Shown piece by piece: positions 20,501 through 30,049 of a DNA stretch of 64,000 nucleotides. Origin of the DNA: Symbiodinium kawagutii (taxonomy: Eukaryota; Sar; Dinophyceae; Suessiales; Symbiodiniaceae). Below the pieces are notes generated by a model. It searched no databases and had not been told where the DNA came from. It worked only from the letters and a program-made list of their open reading frames with translations. Numbering within the stretch: position 1 is the stretch's first letter; each line of letters begins with the position of its first letter. Location: NCBI GenBank assembly GCA_009767595.1, contig VSDK01016761.1, forward strand, positions 212,198 through 276,197, written 5' to 3'. Position numbers and translations under genes: made by a program.

Positions 20501-23500
20501 TTTTGCCAACCCATTCAATATATGTCGCTGCTTGTGATGACTGCACTTAAGATAACAGAGAGGGTCAAATGAAGAGAGTTACCAAAACGTCAGGTTCCAA
20601 CATGGGTTCCAACATGGGTTCCAACATGGATTCCAACATCATCTCGTTCTCCCAGGAAATGTACGGACAATAGATACACAGATAGAGGCTTCCTGCTGAA
20701 ATAACATGTTGAAACGTTGATGTGTTTACTGGATGAGGGGGGTGTGTCATATCTCGTTCTCCCAGGAAATGTACGGACAATAGATACACAGATAGAGGCT
20801 TACTGCTGAAATAAGATATGTGATATCAATCAATGATATCAACATTACTTTCCATTTTGTACTTGACGTCAAGTATGCTATATCAACTGATAATCAGTGA
20901 TGGCGATGCCATAAACATATCAATGTAGTGGAATGCAATTGGATAACAGCTACCAGTCTGGTTATTTAGTTTGTGGTTTTAGATAAGATTTACCTTTTCT
21001 TTGATGAAATTTATCCTTTAGATGAGATTGATTTTCGCCAATATTGGGATGATGATTGCCCAATATGTTTCAGAGGTGCGAAAAATCGCCACCAAGCAGT
21101 GCCTAGGTGCCTTCCACGATGGTAGTTGAGGCCATGAAGCAAGTGGCGGTGCTAAATATGCTGACAGGCGCAGATGGGAATTCATCGCCTTGGTGGATGG
21201 GTTGGTGGGTTGGTTGCGTAGTTTCGGTACTCTGCATCCTTGGCGACTGTTTTTGGGGCAGGAAGTCATGCCTTTCGCTCGCTATGTGTGTTGGGTTAGT
21301 TGCTGGGGGTGGGGGTTGTCACAGCAACCACAGTTGAAGCTACGTCATGCGGTGCGGATCTTCAGGGGGGGCAGGTTATGGTGGAGTTGGAAAGTCGAGA
21401 TTTATGAACCCGCCATTTTTGATAGTCATCAGCCTACTAATTAGGTTGATGGTTGCTTACTAATAGGTATGCTTCTTAATAGGTTCATTATAAGCCCCCT
21501 ATTCCTGGAAAAAAATGGGGTTGCTTCCTAACAAGCTTGTTGATGGCAGACCATCCCTATTTTATCATCAGCCTACAAATTGGTAGTGAATATGATTCGC
21601 CCGTCGTAGGTTTCTCTTAGACATTGGGCACTGCTATGAAATTACCCATGCAAAATGCGCACATCTGCCATGCAATTCGTGGCTCACACACACACACAGA
21701 ACTGATGCTGCTGCGCACATGCTGAGGGTTTGGGTTGTGCTGCACTTGATGCTTCATGAATGAGATCTTTCTTGCGGCGTTCATTTGTTCTGAATTCAGA
21801 TGAACCATCGGATTTCGAACGCCGCGCGCGGCGCGGGTTTCGAATGCCGCACAGATCATTCCGAATATCAGAAACGTTGTTGCTTTGGGATATACATCTT
21901 TGAAGCAACATCTGTACCTGGTAATTTGGGTTTGGCGCCTTTCTTGACAATGGCTCCCTTGAATTTTACGCAAAGTGTTTACCAATGTTTAGGGTATCAA
22001 TAGTTGTCGCTCAAGACATGGTTCCAGCGAAGAAGGACTAAACTGATTGCAGTCAGAGCCCAGCATTTCACAGATACTTTGGAAGGGGACAAGGTTCTGG
22101 GTGCTGTTTTCGCCATATCACAGTCTGGCAGCTTAGCACATCTTGCTTCAACATCAGCTGCAACGAGGCAAAGTTGACAAGGCAAGAGAATTGGCAGATC
22201 TGTCAATGCCGATGTGCAGACAGCTTGGGGATCTTGAAGGTGAAGCTTTGATGAACGAGTTGATTGGAAGAGCAGTTCAAGAACGAGGCGCGCGCGCGCG
22301 TTCTCAAAGAAAGCGGTGCTCCTCGGCTCGCTGAGTTGGTTCAGAACTGGGGTAGCAATGATGGTTACCGTGGTGGTGAAATGGCCTGCGTGGTTCTCGA
22401 CCACGCGAAATCATGAAATATACCCTGATAAAAACCCAGGAAAGTGACCAGGTGGCTACCACTGGTATTCTAACACTTGGGTGTTTCTCAACATAGGGAG
22501 GGACCCCCCCAATCATCAATTCGTAATCACGTTTAGGAATAAACCAACCATTCTTGGGTGGTCCCCCCAAACTGGCTTGAGAAACCACCATGACCCCATG
22601 ACAAGACCCAGGAAGCGATGCCAAGACACTGGGGGTCCCACGGGGTGTAGCTACGAGCCTTTTGTCATGGGGCCGCATCCGCTGGGCGAGCAGAGAAGTA
22701 AACCTGGTGGTTTCTCAATGGTTAACGATGGTGATTAATCACTAATAATAGGGGATATACCATCAATAATAATTTGATATACTATAACTAATAATAGGGG
22801 ATATACCAACTAAAATGGTGGTTTCTCAAATAATACTGTGATAACTCCATCAAGAATGGTTGATAATAGGGAATAGAAACCATCAAGTCTATGGGGATAA
22901 TTATGCGGTGGAATCTCAAGTCAGTTCGAGGACTCCCAAGTTCTGAATAGGTAATCAAGGATGATAACTGGGCGGTCCCCAACGACTTGAGAAACCACCG
23001 TAGCTAGGTGAATCAGATGAATCAGATGGAACTGAGGGTGCACGGCAGGTGTCTTTGAAGAGAAAGCCGCTAAAGAGATGGAAGCTGAAGAGCTGATTCT
23101 GAAACTCAAGGATGCCATGCTGGCCCGAGATGGTCCAACCTTCAAGTCGGTCTTGGAGAAGTGCTACGAAAATGAGAATGTCTTCACCGAGAACGTAGAG
23201 GAGATCATTTCACCTGTGATTGAGACTGACCCAGAGGGTCTATATGACTTCTTTTTGAGGAATCAACCTGAGAAGTGGGCGGTGAATCCCGACGAGCAGA
23301 AGTTTGACAGTGCTACCCACTTTGATCGGCGGCTTTTGTACTATGTATTCCGAATGGGTGCCATGGGCTATGGTCCAGGCTTTCGATTGATCAAACAGGC
23401 ACACAGACTTGGGGATCAGGGGCCAACATCACAAGGGTTTGGTACCTTGAACCTCATGGACACTTGCCCAGATTGGGAGGAGAGAGCTGCCTGGCATCCG

Positions 23501-23608
23501 GGCATTCTGGATTGCGTCCTTCAAGTGGGTGCGGTGAGAGGAATGCCTACTGAATACATGGAAAGTACAAGGATCAAGGCAACGGAGCCTGAACCAGAAG
23601 TTGCTTGA
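13770..23608 (+). CDS. TPR-like repeat protein with a C-terminal domain of unknown function (multi-exon)
   Basis: Proposed exons: 13770-13880 (start ATG, MKGPSFAEVAAAKLREAH), 15127-15295, 15453-16046, 16271-16351, about 22053-22290, and 23049-23608 (stop TGA). The first four junctions keep phase with GT donors and AG acceptors. Helical repeats of TPR type are visible: DANYALLQTALLEERINDAAKIAEQGL, KMIRASLLVKLAEGKPLDAL, GEADSWRLVGDARVALGKFEDGLRATEAA, KAHLARGLPLKAKKAAEKAL, KKEALSEAEKALEAAEEL, QRGKVDKARELADL. TPR arrays bind protein partners. The last exon encodes a non-TPR domain (FKSVLEKCYENENVF, RRLLYYVFRMGAMGYGPGF) and ends in an acidic tail. Exon 4 seems to use a GC donor, and the fifth exon has an unresolved frame change near 22133. 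Confidence 0.65.
15453..16046 (+). CDS. Main TPR exon of the TPR-like gene
   Basis: 594 bp are open from the AG at 15451-15452 to the GT donor at 16047. It enters and leaves in phase 1, matching exon 15127-15295 (ends ATG G) and exon 16271 (CT CTT). It encodes about five 34-38-residue A/L/G-rich helical pairs. GC content and codon use are clearly higher in GC than the flanking introns. Confidence 0.75.
16352..18034. other. Long intron of the TPR-like gene, first part
   Basis: No exon was recognised. It contains a (GAT)n tract at 17537-17594 and otherwise unique-looking sequence. Confidence 0.4.
17537..17594. repeat. (GAT)n microsatellite
   Basis: About 19 GAT units. Poly-Asp, poly-Met and poly-Ile ORFs here are artefacts. 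A similar tract lies at 43619-43694. Confidence 0.95.
18034..18860. repeat. Cluster of GAACGGTTCTGAACGGTTCA repeats in opposite orientations
   Basis: Direct copies lie at 18038-18054, 18080-18100 and 18172-18190. Reverse-complement copies (TGAACCGTTCTGAACCGTTC) lie at 18766-18780 and 18822-18855. CACTAGTG-type words lie at the inner ends. The two arms could pair over about 700 bp. The 18-N gap lies in the left arm. Confidence 0.6.
18105..18122. other. Assembly gap (18 N)
   Basis: Eighteen N bases inside the GAACGGTTC repeat cluster. The repeat probably blocked assembly. Confidence 1.
18786..19193 (-). CDS. Coding-like minus-strand ORF, hypothetical fragment
   Basis: A 135-codon frame reads SKPNLKEQFLVRYEKTGGDPWKLWRGRF, then YSGVFKIWYCESETYDTW and FRAHFKVGDSHVLDVGD. 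The composition is protein-like through about residue 100 and then runs into the GAACGGTTC repeats. It lies opposite to the TPR-like gene, inside its long intron, so it may be an inserted mobile-element or retrocopy fragment. A second minus frame (GNFGEEDLDALYLLAIQVF) is also open. No family was recognised. Confidence 0.3.
   Translation of the reverse strand: MTRERFAWRRLVVASKPNLKEQFLVRYEKTGGDPWKLWRGRFGRSLFAGYSGVFKIWYCESETYDTWAHFRAHFKVGDSHVLDVGDQHSIICYIKLKIGYYICLPLPNPSLNTSERFRTVQNGSVLFRAFFQSIF
19194..22052. other. Long intron of the TPR-like gene, second part
   Basis: No convincing exon. It includes a CA microsatellite (20421-20436), a 12-bp minisatellite and 64-bp duplication (20593-20814), and degenerate GGTTGATGGTT words. 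Confidence 0.4.
20593..20814. repeat. 12-bp minisatellite plus 64-bp direct duplication
   Basis: Four GGTTCCAACATG units (20593-20640) are followed by two copies of a 64-bp unit (20641-20704 and 20751-20814) that differ by about one base and are separated by 46 bp. Confidence 0.85.
22480..22589. repeat. Family A inverted-repeat element (22480)
   Basis: Ends GGTGTTTCTCAACATAGGG and GGCTTGAGAAACCACC, with a CCCCCCC / GGTCCCCCC inner pair and the AATAAACCAACCATTC interior. It lies in the last intron of the TPR-like gene. Confidence 0.8.
22706..22999. repeat. Composite or nested family A elements
   Basis: The stretch starts GGTGGTTTCTCAATGG and ends GACTTGAGAAACCACC. Between them are two more ends (GGTGGTTTCTCAAATAATAC at about 22814 and GGTGGAATCTCAAGTCAGTTC at about 22908) and repeated AATAATAGGGGATATACCA. 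This looks like elements inserted in or recombined with one another. It lies about 50 bp before the terminal exon of the TPR-like gene. Confidence 0.6.
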
Positions 23609-24217
23609 GAGATCGTGTTTGCCTTCATTGTCTCTCTTTGTAAGCTGTCTTTCATGTCTTCTGCCGCCTTGTTACATGTCTTCCTGAACCCTCGTTTTAA
23701 TCCCTGCGCCATTTGGTGGACAGCATTAGCCGCTGTTCAGAGGGCCAGGCTTCAATCAGAGGGGCTGCGAGGGAAAAAGCCACATGGATTCCACGAAGAC
23801 CGCAGAAATTATAAATCAGGAAACAACTGCCTACCATTCTGACAAAATCAAGGGGTACCGAGCATAATTATCGACTATCGTGATCCATTGTTAACCTCAG
23901 TGTTTGTTATTATAAACCATTAGCAGCCACAGCTATTTTTCGCCTTTGTCCACCATGATTAAAGTCACTATCTTCAATCATCTCAGCTGCAGCTTTGGGC
24001 TTTCAGCTCTCTTTGCAAAAGCAGTGAGCAAAGCCCCAAGCGACACAGTTCCCCAGCTGGAGCGACCATGAGCTACCCACATGTGGTGCTCAACATGGCG
24101 AAGCATTGTGAAGCTGCAACCAGCTCCTGACTTTTCAGATTTCCATATATTTCCATGACTTCCTCAAGTCAAAATCAAAGACAGTCAATCAGCCAAACTC
24201 CGCACAACAAGATCACG
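23609..24217. other. Intergenic stretch between TPR-like gene and cysteine-rich gene
   Basis: About 600 bp with no elements of families A-E and no clear exon. It should hold the 3' end of one gene and the 5' region of the next. No polyadenylation or promoter motif can be claimed. Confidence 0.4.
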
Positions 24218-24565
24218 ATGCTTGACTTGTTCCCGCATCTGTTTGCAATGCATATCCCATGGCTACTGTTGACGGAATTGGTCTTTTGGACGAACGGACA
24301 GTCTGAAACCAGGCATGACGTGGCAGGAGCTGTTTTGGATTGATTTTGATCCGGTGAAGCAATCGGTTTATTGATGCTCATTTGTTTATTGTGGATTGTG
24401 GTTGATATTTGTAGTTGGTATTGCTGCCAACCCGTTGGCTTGCTGCCAACATGGGTGCCATTTGGACACACCACTTGTGTCCGACTGTCTTTTGCACCAG
24501 GTGTCCAGAGGCTTACGAAAATTCCAGCGGACAGTGCAAACCATGCCCTGCTGGACGATCTGGGA
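24218..24565 (+). CDS. 5' exons of a secreted/membrane cysteine-rich protein (signal peptide plus first GCC-type module)
   Basis: Exon 24218-24312 starts at ATG (a second ATG is at 24248) and gives MHIPWLLLTELVFWTNGQ, a hydrophobic signal-peptide-like stretch. A GC donor at 24313 and the AG before 24501 join in phase (AG + G) to give RCPEAYENSSGQCKPCPAG, a GCC2/GCC3 (ephrin-receptor-like) cysteine module with C..(Y)..G.C..CP.G spacing. The second exon probably ends at the GT donor at 24566. These modules are extracellular in other proteins. The gene probably continues through the cysteine-rich exons listed next. Confidence 0.55.
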
Positions 24566-25012
24566 GTGACAATTCCACCGAGATTGCAGAGCGATTGCCT
24601 CAGGAATGAAGGGTTTCAGTGACTGTGTTGAAAGATTTGAAAGGCACTTGGTACTTTTGAGACCTAGCCCGAAGTGTTGTCTTTGATAGGCTGAGATCGG
24701 TCAAGTGGAAGGTTGGAACGTCTCTTCGTCTGCTTGGAAAGGAACATTGAAGCTGGCAAGTCCGCATTGCTGGCTGGCTGAAACACCCCATTGGAGAATC
24801 CCGTGGCTGTGTGTCTCTCTCTCTCTCTCTCTCATACGTTGACTTATGATCATGAGTGCACGTTTTTGCCCCTCAAAATTTTGTTGGTTCTTGCAACATC
24901 AGCCCAAACAAGAAGAGGCGAGTCAATTTCGGCCAATAAGTATAGCGATAAAACCGGAAATGGCTACGCACCCACCCACAGGTATTAAATATGTGTACTG
25001 TCTATGCAACAT

Positions 25013-25060
25013 ATACATATATATATATATATGTATATATATGTATATATACGGCGATTT
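25013..25060. repeat. (TA)n microsatellite
   Basis: TATATATG repeats in the intron between cysteine-rich exons. Confidence 0.9.
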
Positions 25061-25121
25061 GTTTAAACACAGATATGTGCGCCCTGTTCCCATTCATCAC
25101 ATGTATCTATCCGTGTCCCAG

Positions 25122-25314
25122 ATGAGGGGCTGATACCAGGCCCTGGGCTGGGTACGGTGCTGCCAAGGTCCAGCTGCTTCGACTGCCCACTGGGCCAATA
25201 TGCTCCGATGCAGGGCATGCTGCAATGTCTCGCCTGCTCCAGAGGCCCTCGGGCCTTGGGTTGGCACTGGGGGCCCCGGGCCCTTGCAGGATGCACCGCC
25301 GAGCGACCAAGATG
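25122..25314 (+). CDS. Cysteine-rich exon (GCC2/GCC3-like)
   Basis: The frame reads LPRSSCFDCPLGQYAPMQG, then MLQCLACSRGPRA and GCTAERPRC. The CxxCPxGxY...CxxC pattern matches ephrin-receptor-like modules. The acceptor is either 25120-25121 or 25138-25139; both fit phase with exon 24501-24565. A family B element begins at 25316, one base after the GT donor at 25314-25315, so the exon edge and the insertion coincide. Confidence 0.5.
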
Positions 25315-25315
25315 T

Positions 25316-25436
25316 GGCGAGCTGGGTCAAGCTCTTAACAAGCAATTTCATGGGGGATAATCACCAACAATAGTAATGGGAAAACAATGGTTAATGATAG
25401 GGGAACCAGGGGGACTAAGGGTTTTGACCCGCTGCC
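25316..25436. repeat. Family B inverted-repeat element (25316), TSD ATGT
   Basis: Ends GGCGAGCTGGGTCAA and TTGACCCGCTGCC, flanked by ATGT at 25312-25315 and 25437-25440. Its interior ATAGTAATGGGAAAACAATGG and GGGAACCAGG are shared with the other copies. It starts directly at the end of a cysteine-rich exon. Confidence 0.85.
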
Positions 25437-25796
25437 ATGTTGGAAATTGTTGAGCTCAGAAACTCTGAGGACAAAAGTTGTTTGTATATTTGATGGCGCA
25501 GTCAAGCGCGGGAGATCAGCAACTCAGTGGAGGAACAACCCGCAAACATTTCTATTGCCAAGGTTTTTGTAGGTGCTCCAAGCACATGTCGTTTCTAAAA
25601 ATGAATGCTTTCCCAATTTACGAAAAAAGATTTCTTGGATGGTTGGGGGATACAACCAGGGTTGGATACACCCAGATGTTTCGGATTCTAGCGCGAGCTG
25701 CCTAGCTCTGAGGCTCAAAACTCGGACTTATTAATCGGACCTGGGAGTCCCTCGAAGAGCCACGGATGGAAGGATAGGTATGGAAGTTTACTGTAT

Positions 25797-25902
25797 GGTG
25801 ATTTCTAAAAATAGGGGACCCACAAATCATCCAATGTTCTCCATTATTGATTATTAGAAATATACCATCCAATACTTGGGGTTCCCTATTTTGAGAAAGA
25901 CC
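25797..25902. repeat. Family A inverted-repeat element (25797)
   Basis: Ends GGTGATTTCTAAAAATAGGGG and CCCTATTTTGAGAAAGACC, with CATCCAATGTT interior. TAT flanks both sides, so the duplication is 3 bp or imperfect. Confidence 0.8.
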
Positions 25903-26570
25903 TATATGATCCAAAAAGTGCATGTCAGAGGCACAAGGATTTTGTTTGGGCACCAAATCAAATTTTGCAAGGAAGCGCATTCCGGGATTATGTGGGGCTT
26001 GCTTTCTTGGGGGCGAATTTACTAATCCCATGTTTGCATTACTCCTGAAGCATACCAATATTGGCACCAAGCCTGAAGAACATGAGAGCACCCCAAGTCA
26101 ATCATCTTCATTCCCGCTTGGATGCTTTTACAACCGCCTTTGACACGCGCAGGAAAGTACGCCAACACCACGGGTTTATCCGAGTGTCATGCTTGTTCTG
26201 CCGGGCGCTTCAGTCGCTGCTTGAGCAGCAAGCAGACTTTTTGCCCTTCTGCGAGCTCACCCTTGCCTCCAGAAAATAAAGCCACCTAAGATCGATGAAC
26301 CAATGGTTAGTGGTTGGCGAGCCGGGGTCTGGCTGGCCGCCAAGTGGGAAGGTTAGTGGTTGGCGAAAAGTTGGTTCATGGCTGATTAAGGCCAAAGAAC
26401 CAGCCGCTCCCAACGATTGGTTACTTCAACAGCCGACTTTTGATCGATCTGTAGCGATTCAAAATCATTTTTACAGTTCAACCAGTTTTAACCTATCTTA
26501 ATTAGTAACTACAGCTACTGTTAGTAAAGCGGGATCAGAGAAAGGTGGTGCCGACGGTCCTTGATCTCAG

Positions 26571-26682
26571 GCTACATGGCGCAGTCTGCATGCGAAGCAT
26601 GCACTCCGGGCAGGCACATGCTCAGCACGCAGAGTTCAGAATGTCTGTCTTGTGAGCGCGGCAAGTTTAGCACCTCGGCCGC
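26571..26682 (+). CDS. Cysteine-rich exon (GCC2/GCC3-like)
   Basis: After the acceptor at 26569-26570 the frame reads YMAQSACEACTPGRHMLST, then SSECLSCERGKFSTSA, ending at a GT donor at 26683. Spacing CxxCxxGxxxxxxxxxxxCxxCxxGxFS is typical of the module. The phase does not match the next cysteine-rich exon, so another exon or a different donor is needed. Confidence 0.5.
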
Positions 26683-27104
26683 GTGAATTTCTTCACCATT
26701 CCAAGGGGGCAATGGAGGTGCCTTGGGAATTGATATGACTCGATATGACCGTTCAAATGTAGCCAACATGAACACAGTAAACAGTAGGAACTGTAGAGAT
26801 CTTTTCAATAGCCTGAGGCTTCTACATATCTGAAGCATTCAATTTTTTCGATGTTTTGATTGTTGATTCGTAGATCTTTTGATTGATTCCTTTCAAAGAT
26901 CATCAGAATGTCTTGGTTCACATCCCCCAAAGTTATGGCTGCTTTACCTTAGTATAAATGGTTTATAAACTGGTCACACCCGGTTGAAAAAAAATGGGTA
27001 TCAACCGAAAAAAACACCAGTATAGATACTATTGATACTACACAGCCGGTTGCTGCTCGGTTGCTGCTCGGTTGCTGCTTGTGTGTTGCTCGGTGGCCCT
27101 TCAG

Positions 27105-27226
27105 GTGACACCATGGCGTCGAAGGTCTGCGACTCCTGCGATCCTGGGACCTGGAGCGAAGGCAATGCAACGGCCTGCGAGCTGTGCCCTGCGGGCACGG
27201 AAGCAGACGCTGGGACGGGTTCGTGG
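27105..27226 (+). CDS. Cysteine-rich exon (GCC2/GCC3-like)
   Basis: After TTCAG the frame reads SKVCDSCDPGTWSEGNATAC, then ELCPAGTEADAGTGSW, ending before a GT donor at 27227. It joins exon 28511 in phase 0. GC-rich codons contrast with AT-rich flanks. There is a putative N-glycosylation site, NAT. Confidence 0.6.
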
Positions 27227-27318
27227 GTCCGTTGTGGTGGCGTGGAAGAGGCTGAACCCCAGAAAAATGGGAGCGGTTGAGGATGGAACCCTGGAAAAAT
27301 ATATGGAAAAATGGGAAT

Positions 27319-27418
27319 GGGTGTTTCTCAAAATAGGGGACCCCAAAAATGGTTGGTTTATTACTATACATGACTATTAATGGATGATATAGGGGTACCC
27401 CTATTTTGAGAAACACCC
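27319..27418. repeat. Family A inverted-repeat element (27319)
   Basis: Near-perfect ends GGGTGTTTCTCAAAATAGGG and CCCTATTTTGAGAAACACCC. It lies 90 bp after a cysteine-rich exon. A right-end fragment of another copy is at 27498-27527. Confidence 0.9.
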
Positions 27419-28227
27419 AAATGGTTGAGGGTGGTTAATGATGTTGAATAGTGGTTCAGTGAACTGTTTACTACTGAAAATGATTGATATCAAGGATGAT
27501 TTGGAGGCCCCATTCTGAGAAATCGCCGGTTCATCATTATCAAAGCAATAAGTCTTTCTTGGGTCGTATGATGTTGTATTTTGAAAGGGGAAGGCAACAT
27601 CACTCAGACATGTCCTGCTATGCCATCATTGTAATGTGACATGCCATAGTGCTTCATGGGAGCCAACTGGGACCAGAGATGACTCGGTGCCAGGTGCACA
27701 CGCAGGGAGGTACCTTCAGTCATGAAAAGAGATTTGCATGGATTGTTTGTCGATATCTTCATCTCCGATTATACATATATATATATACACATGTATAGAT
27801 GTCGATGTATAGATGTGCATATGTAAATATGTGCATACTTTATATCTACGTATATATGTATGTATGTATAGATGTGCATGTGCAATATAAATCAGTATAA
27901 GAGTATGCAATAGTATGCATATATACAGTACATACACGCCCATCCGACAAAAATATAGCTATGTATAGAGTCAATTTCAAAGCAATCCACTGTGTATATA
28001 GATATATACACATATAGTTTGATTATAAACGCACATGTGCGTACCATTAGATTTGTGACAAAAATTGTTCGTGTACTTATGTGTACAGTCAACCCCCAAA
28101 AAACGTGCACACACACACACCAATGCATGTATGCATGTCCGCATGCATGGACACATGCATGGTCGCATCCAAATCAAGTGCAGTTGCAGGCTCCGGTGAC
28201 CAGAATGAAGCTAGTGCCATTTCATAT

Positions 28228-28318
28228 GGCAGTGGTTCCCCACTATTAACCATTGTTTTCCTCTTATTGTTGCTGGTCACCCATCACTATTGGTTGATCA
28301 ATATTGACCCAGTTCGCC
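28228..28318. repeat. Family B inverted-repeat element (28228), reverse orientation, TSD ATAT
   Basis: Ends GGCAGTGG and TTGACCCAGTTCGCC, interior AACCATTGTTTTCC (reverse of the forward copies), flanked by ATAT at 28224-28227 and 28319-28322. About 20 bp shorter than other copies. Confidence 0.75.
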
Positions 28319-28510
28319 ATATGTAGCTGGTATATCTCCATGATTGTTGGTTGTTATCCCCTATTATTAACCATCAACCAGCTATTATCAACCAGCCATT
28401 AACCAAATTGATAACCAGCTATTAACCATTAATCATTAACCATCAATTAACCACTATTGCTTGGTGAACTGCGAGCGACCCGGTCGCTCGCCATATCTGG
28501 TTTGCTTCAG

Positions 28511-28590
28511 GTCCACTTTGGCTCTGACCGATGTACGCCTTGTCAGGAGGGCTTTTTCAGTTCGGAGCCTGGCCAGAGCTGCTTGGTGGA
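28511..28590 (+). CDS. Cysteine-rich exon (GCC2/GCC3-like)
   Basis: After GCTTCAG the frame reads VHFGSDRCTPCQEGFFSSEP, then GQSCLVDGG and a TGA. The exon must end before the TGA: a GC donor within CCAGAGC or the GT of TTGGTGG are the candidates. The CxxCxxGFFSxxPGxxC spacing is diagnostic of the module. Confidence 0.5.
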
Positions 28591-28599
28591 TGGGGGCTG

Positions 28600-29400
28600 A
28601 CAAAACCCGTTTTTTGTGTCCCTGAAAAAGGCGGATTTGAAATCAGTCCTGCTATGATTTGAAGGCGTGAGCAGGTCTACATTTTTCAGTTTAGATAGGA
28701 CATAGCTGATCATACTTTCCTTTCTCCTTTTGTTCTGATCCCTTTCTATTTCTTGGATGTTCTAGTTCTGATATTCTTATATTTCCCTGTCCTCAGTGTA
28801 GCATTGTTTTCCAGTTCTTCTCTCGCGCTGCTTCCTGACTTTTTCCATTGTGACTTGATCTTGTGATTTATCTTGCAATCCAACGAACTACGGTGGTGTC
28901 TTCTTATTTTTTGTTCCGGTGTTATCTTTTTTCTTTGATTTTACTCCTTGCAACCATTTGGGGTTTTGTTTGGCATTGTGTCATGGTTTGCTTCATGTAC
29001 AGCCATCTTTTCTGACCTTTTGTTCTTCCGTTCAGTCTGAAGCAGCCAATAAGAACAACTGATATTGGTCAATCGTAGTTGAGACTGGTGTGGGCATTTT
29101 CGTTCAGGACTCTAAATGTCCGAGTTGGGTAATTTTCATGTCAGGGTTTCACTGAACTTGGTGGATTTGGGTAGCCACACTGTTGGGGTTTCTAACCACT
29201 TTCCATCGGTTGCTAATGATGGCTGGTTGGTGGTGACAAAAAGGCCCTAGTATTAACAAATGGTTGGTTGGTTGACAGATATTTATCATAGGGGTTGAAG
29301 CCACCAACCAGTTGATGATCATTGTTGGCCATTATAATCACTTTATTAACCATTATTGACCACTATTAACGACTATTTTCCACCATTGAATATTACATAA
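28600..29400. other. Intron, mostly unique sequence
   Basis: T-rich sequence with no exon recognised, ending in a family C element (29223-29311) and a family A element (29407). Confidence 0.4.
29223..29311. repeat. Family C inverted-repeat element (29223)
   Basis: Ends CTGGTTGGTGGTGACAAA and GAAGCCACCAACCAG with the family's TATTTATCATAGGGGTTGAA inner right end. Other copies: 37112, 48886, 49209. Confidence 0.65.
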
Positions 29401-29406
29401 ACATAT

Positions 29407-29507
29407 GGATGTTTCTGAAAATAGGGGTACCCCCAAATCATCCACTTGTAGTCATTTACAATAATAACTAGCCATTTTTGGGGGTACCCCTATTTTGAGA
29501 AACCACC
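29407..29507. repeat. Family A inverted-repeat element (29407), TSD ATAT
   Basis: Ends GGATGTTTCTGAAAATAGGGG and CCCCTATTTTGAGAAACCACC, flanked by ATAT (29403-29406, 29508-29511). Confidence 0.9.
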
Positions 29508-29619
29508 ATATATTAACCGCTCCGACGGCACTGTGGCTGCACCTCCGATGGCAGCCGCGAATTGTGTTGTCAACATGGCGAATTGCTGTTTGTGGATTTC
29601 GTAGCCCATGAAGCAGTAG

Positions 29620-29800
29620 AACATCCATCATCATCATCGTCATCAGCATCATCATCAGCATCAGCATCATCATCATCGTCGTCGTCGTCGTCGTCGTCAA
29701 CAACCTTCCTTCCTTCCTTCCTTCCTTCCTTCCTTCCTTCCTTCCTTCCTTCCTCCCTTCGGTCCAAACGTCCGTTCCTTCCGTTCCTTCCGTTCCTTCG
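29620..29800. repeat. (CAT)n, (CGT)n and (CTTC)n microsatellite cluster
   Basis: CATCAT/CGTCGT trinucleotides, then about 13 CTTC units, then degenerate CGTTCCTTC. Serine- and lysine-rich ORFs on both strands are artefacts. Confidence 0.95.
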
Positions 29801-29894
29801 TTCCTTCGGTGGTTCATTGCTTTCATTGATAAGTTGGGCAATTTGCCCCGAAAAAAGGTGTGTTGCTTCACTGCTTTTCCAGTCTCAGGATGCA

Positions 29895-29957
29895 AGCAGT
29901 GCCCTCCGAGACACGTTGCCAATACCACCGGCCTCACCAAGTGCGAGGAGCCCGGCG
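29895..29957 (+). CDS. Cysteine-rich exon (GCC2/GCC3-like)
   Basis: After CTCAG the frame reads CKQCPPRHVANTTGLTKCEE and PGEW. The exon is about 60 bp; its acceptor could also be at 29888. The CxxCPxxxVxNTTGxxxC spacing continues the ephrin-receptor-like array. The donor is not resolved. Confidence 0.45.
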
Positions 29958-30049
29958 AATGGTTTTTGGGGAGTTTTGTTCGATGCCCACGCATTTATAG
30001 GGAAACCATGGGGTTTTCTGGGGATAAGCAAGAATCATAGCAATTTGTA

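Noticed and set aside
29570-29994. Asp-, Ser-, Lys/Glu-rich ORFs up to 180 codons
   Set aside because: Produced by CAT, CGT and CTTC microsatellites on both strands. Only a short cysteine-rich exon at about 29895 is kept.
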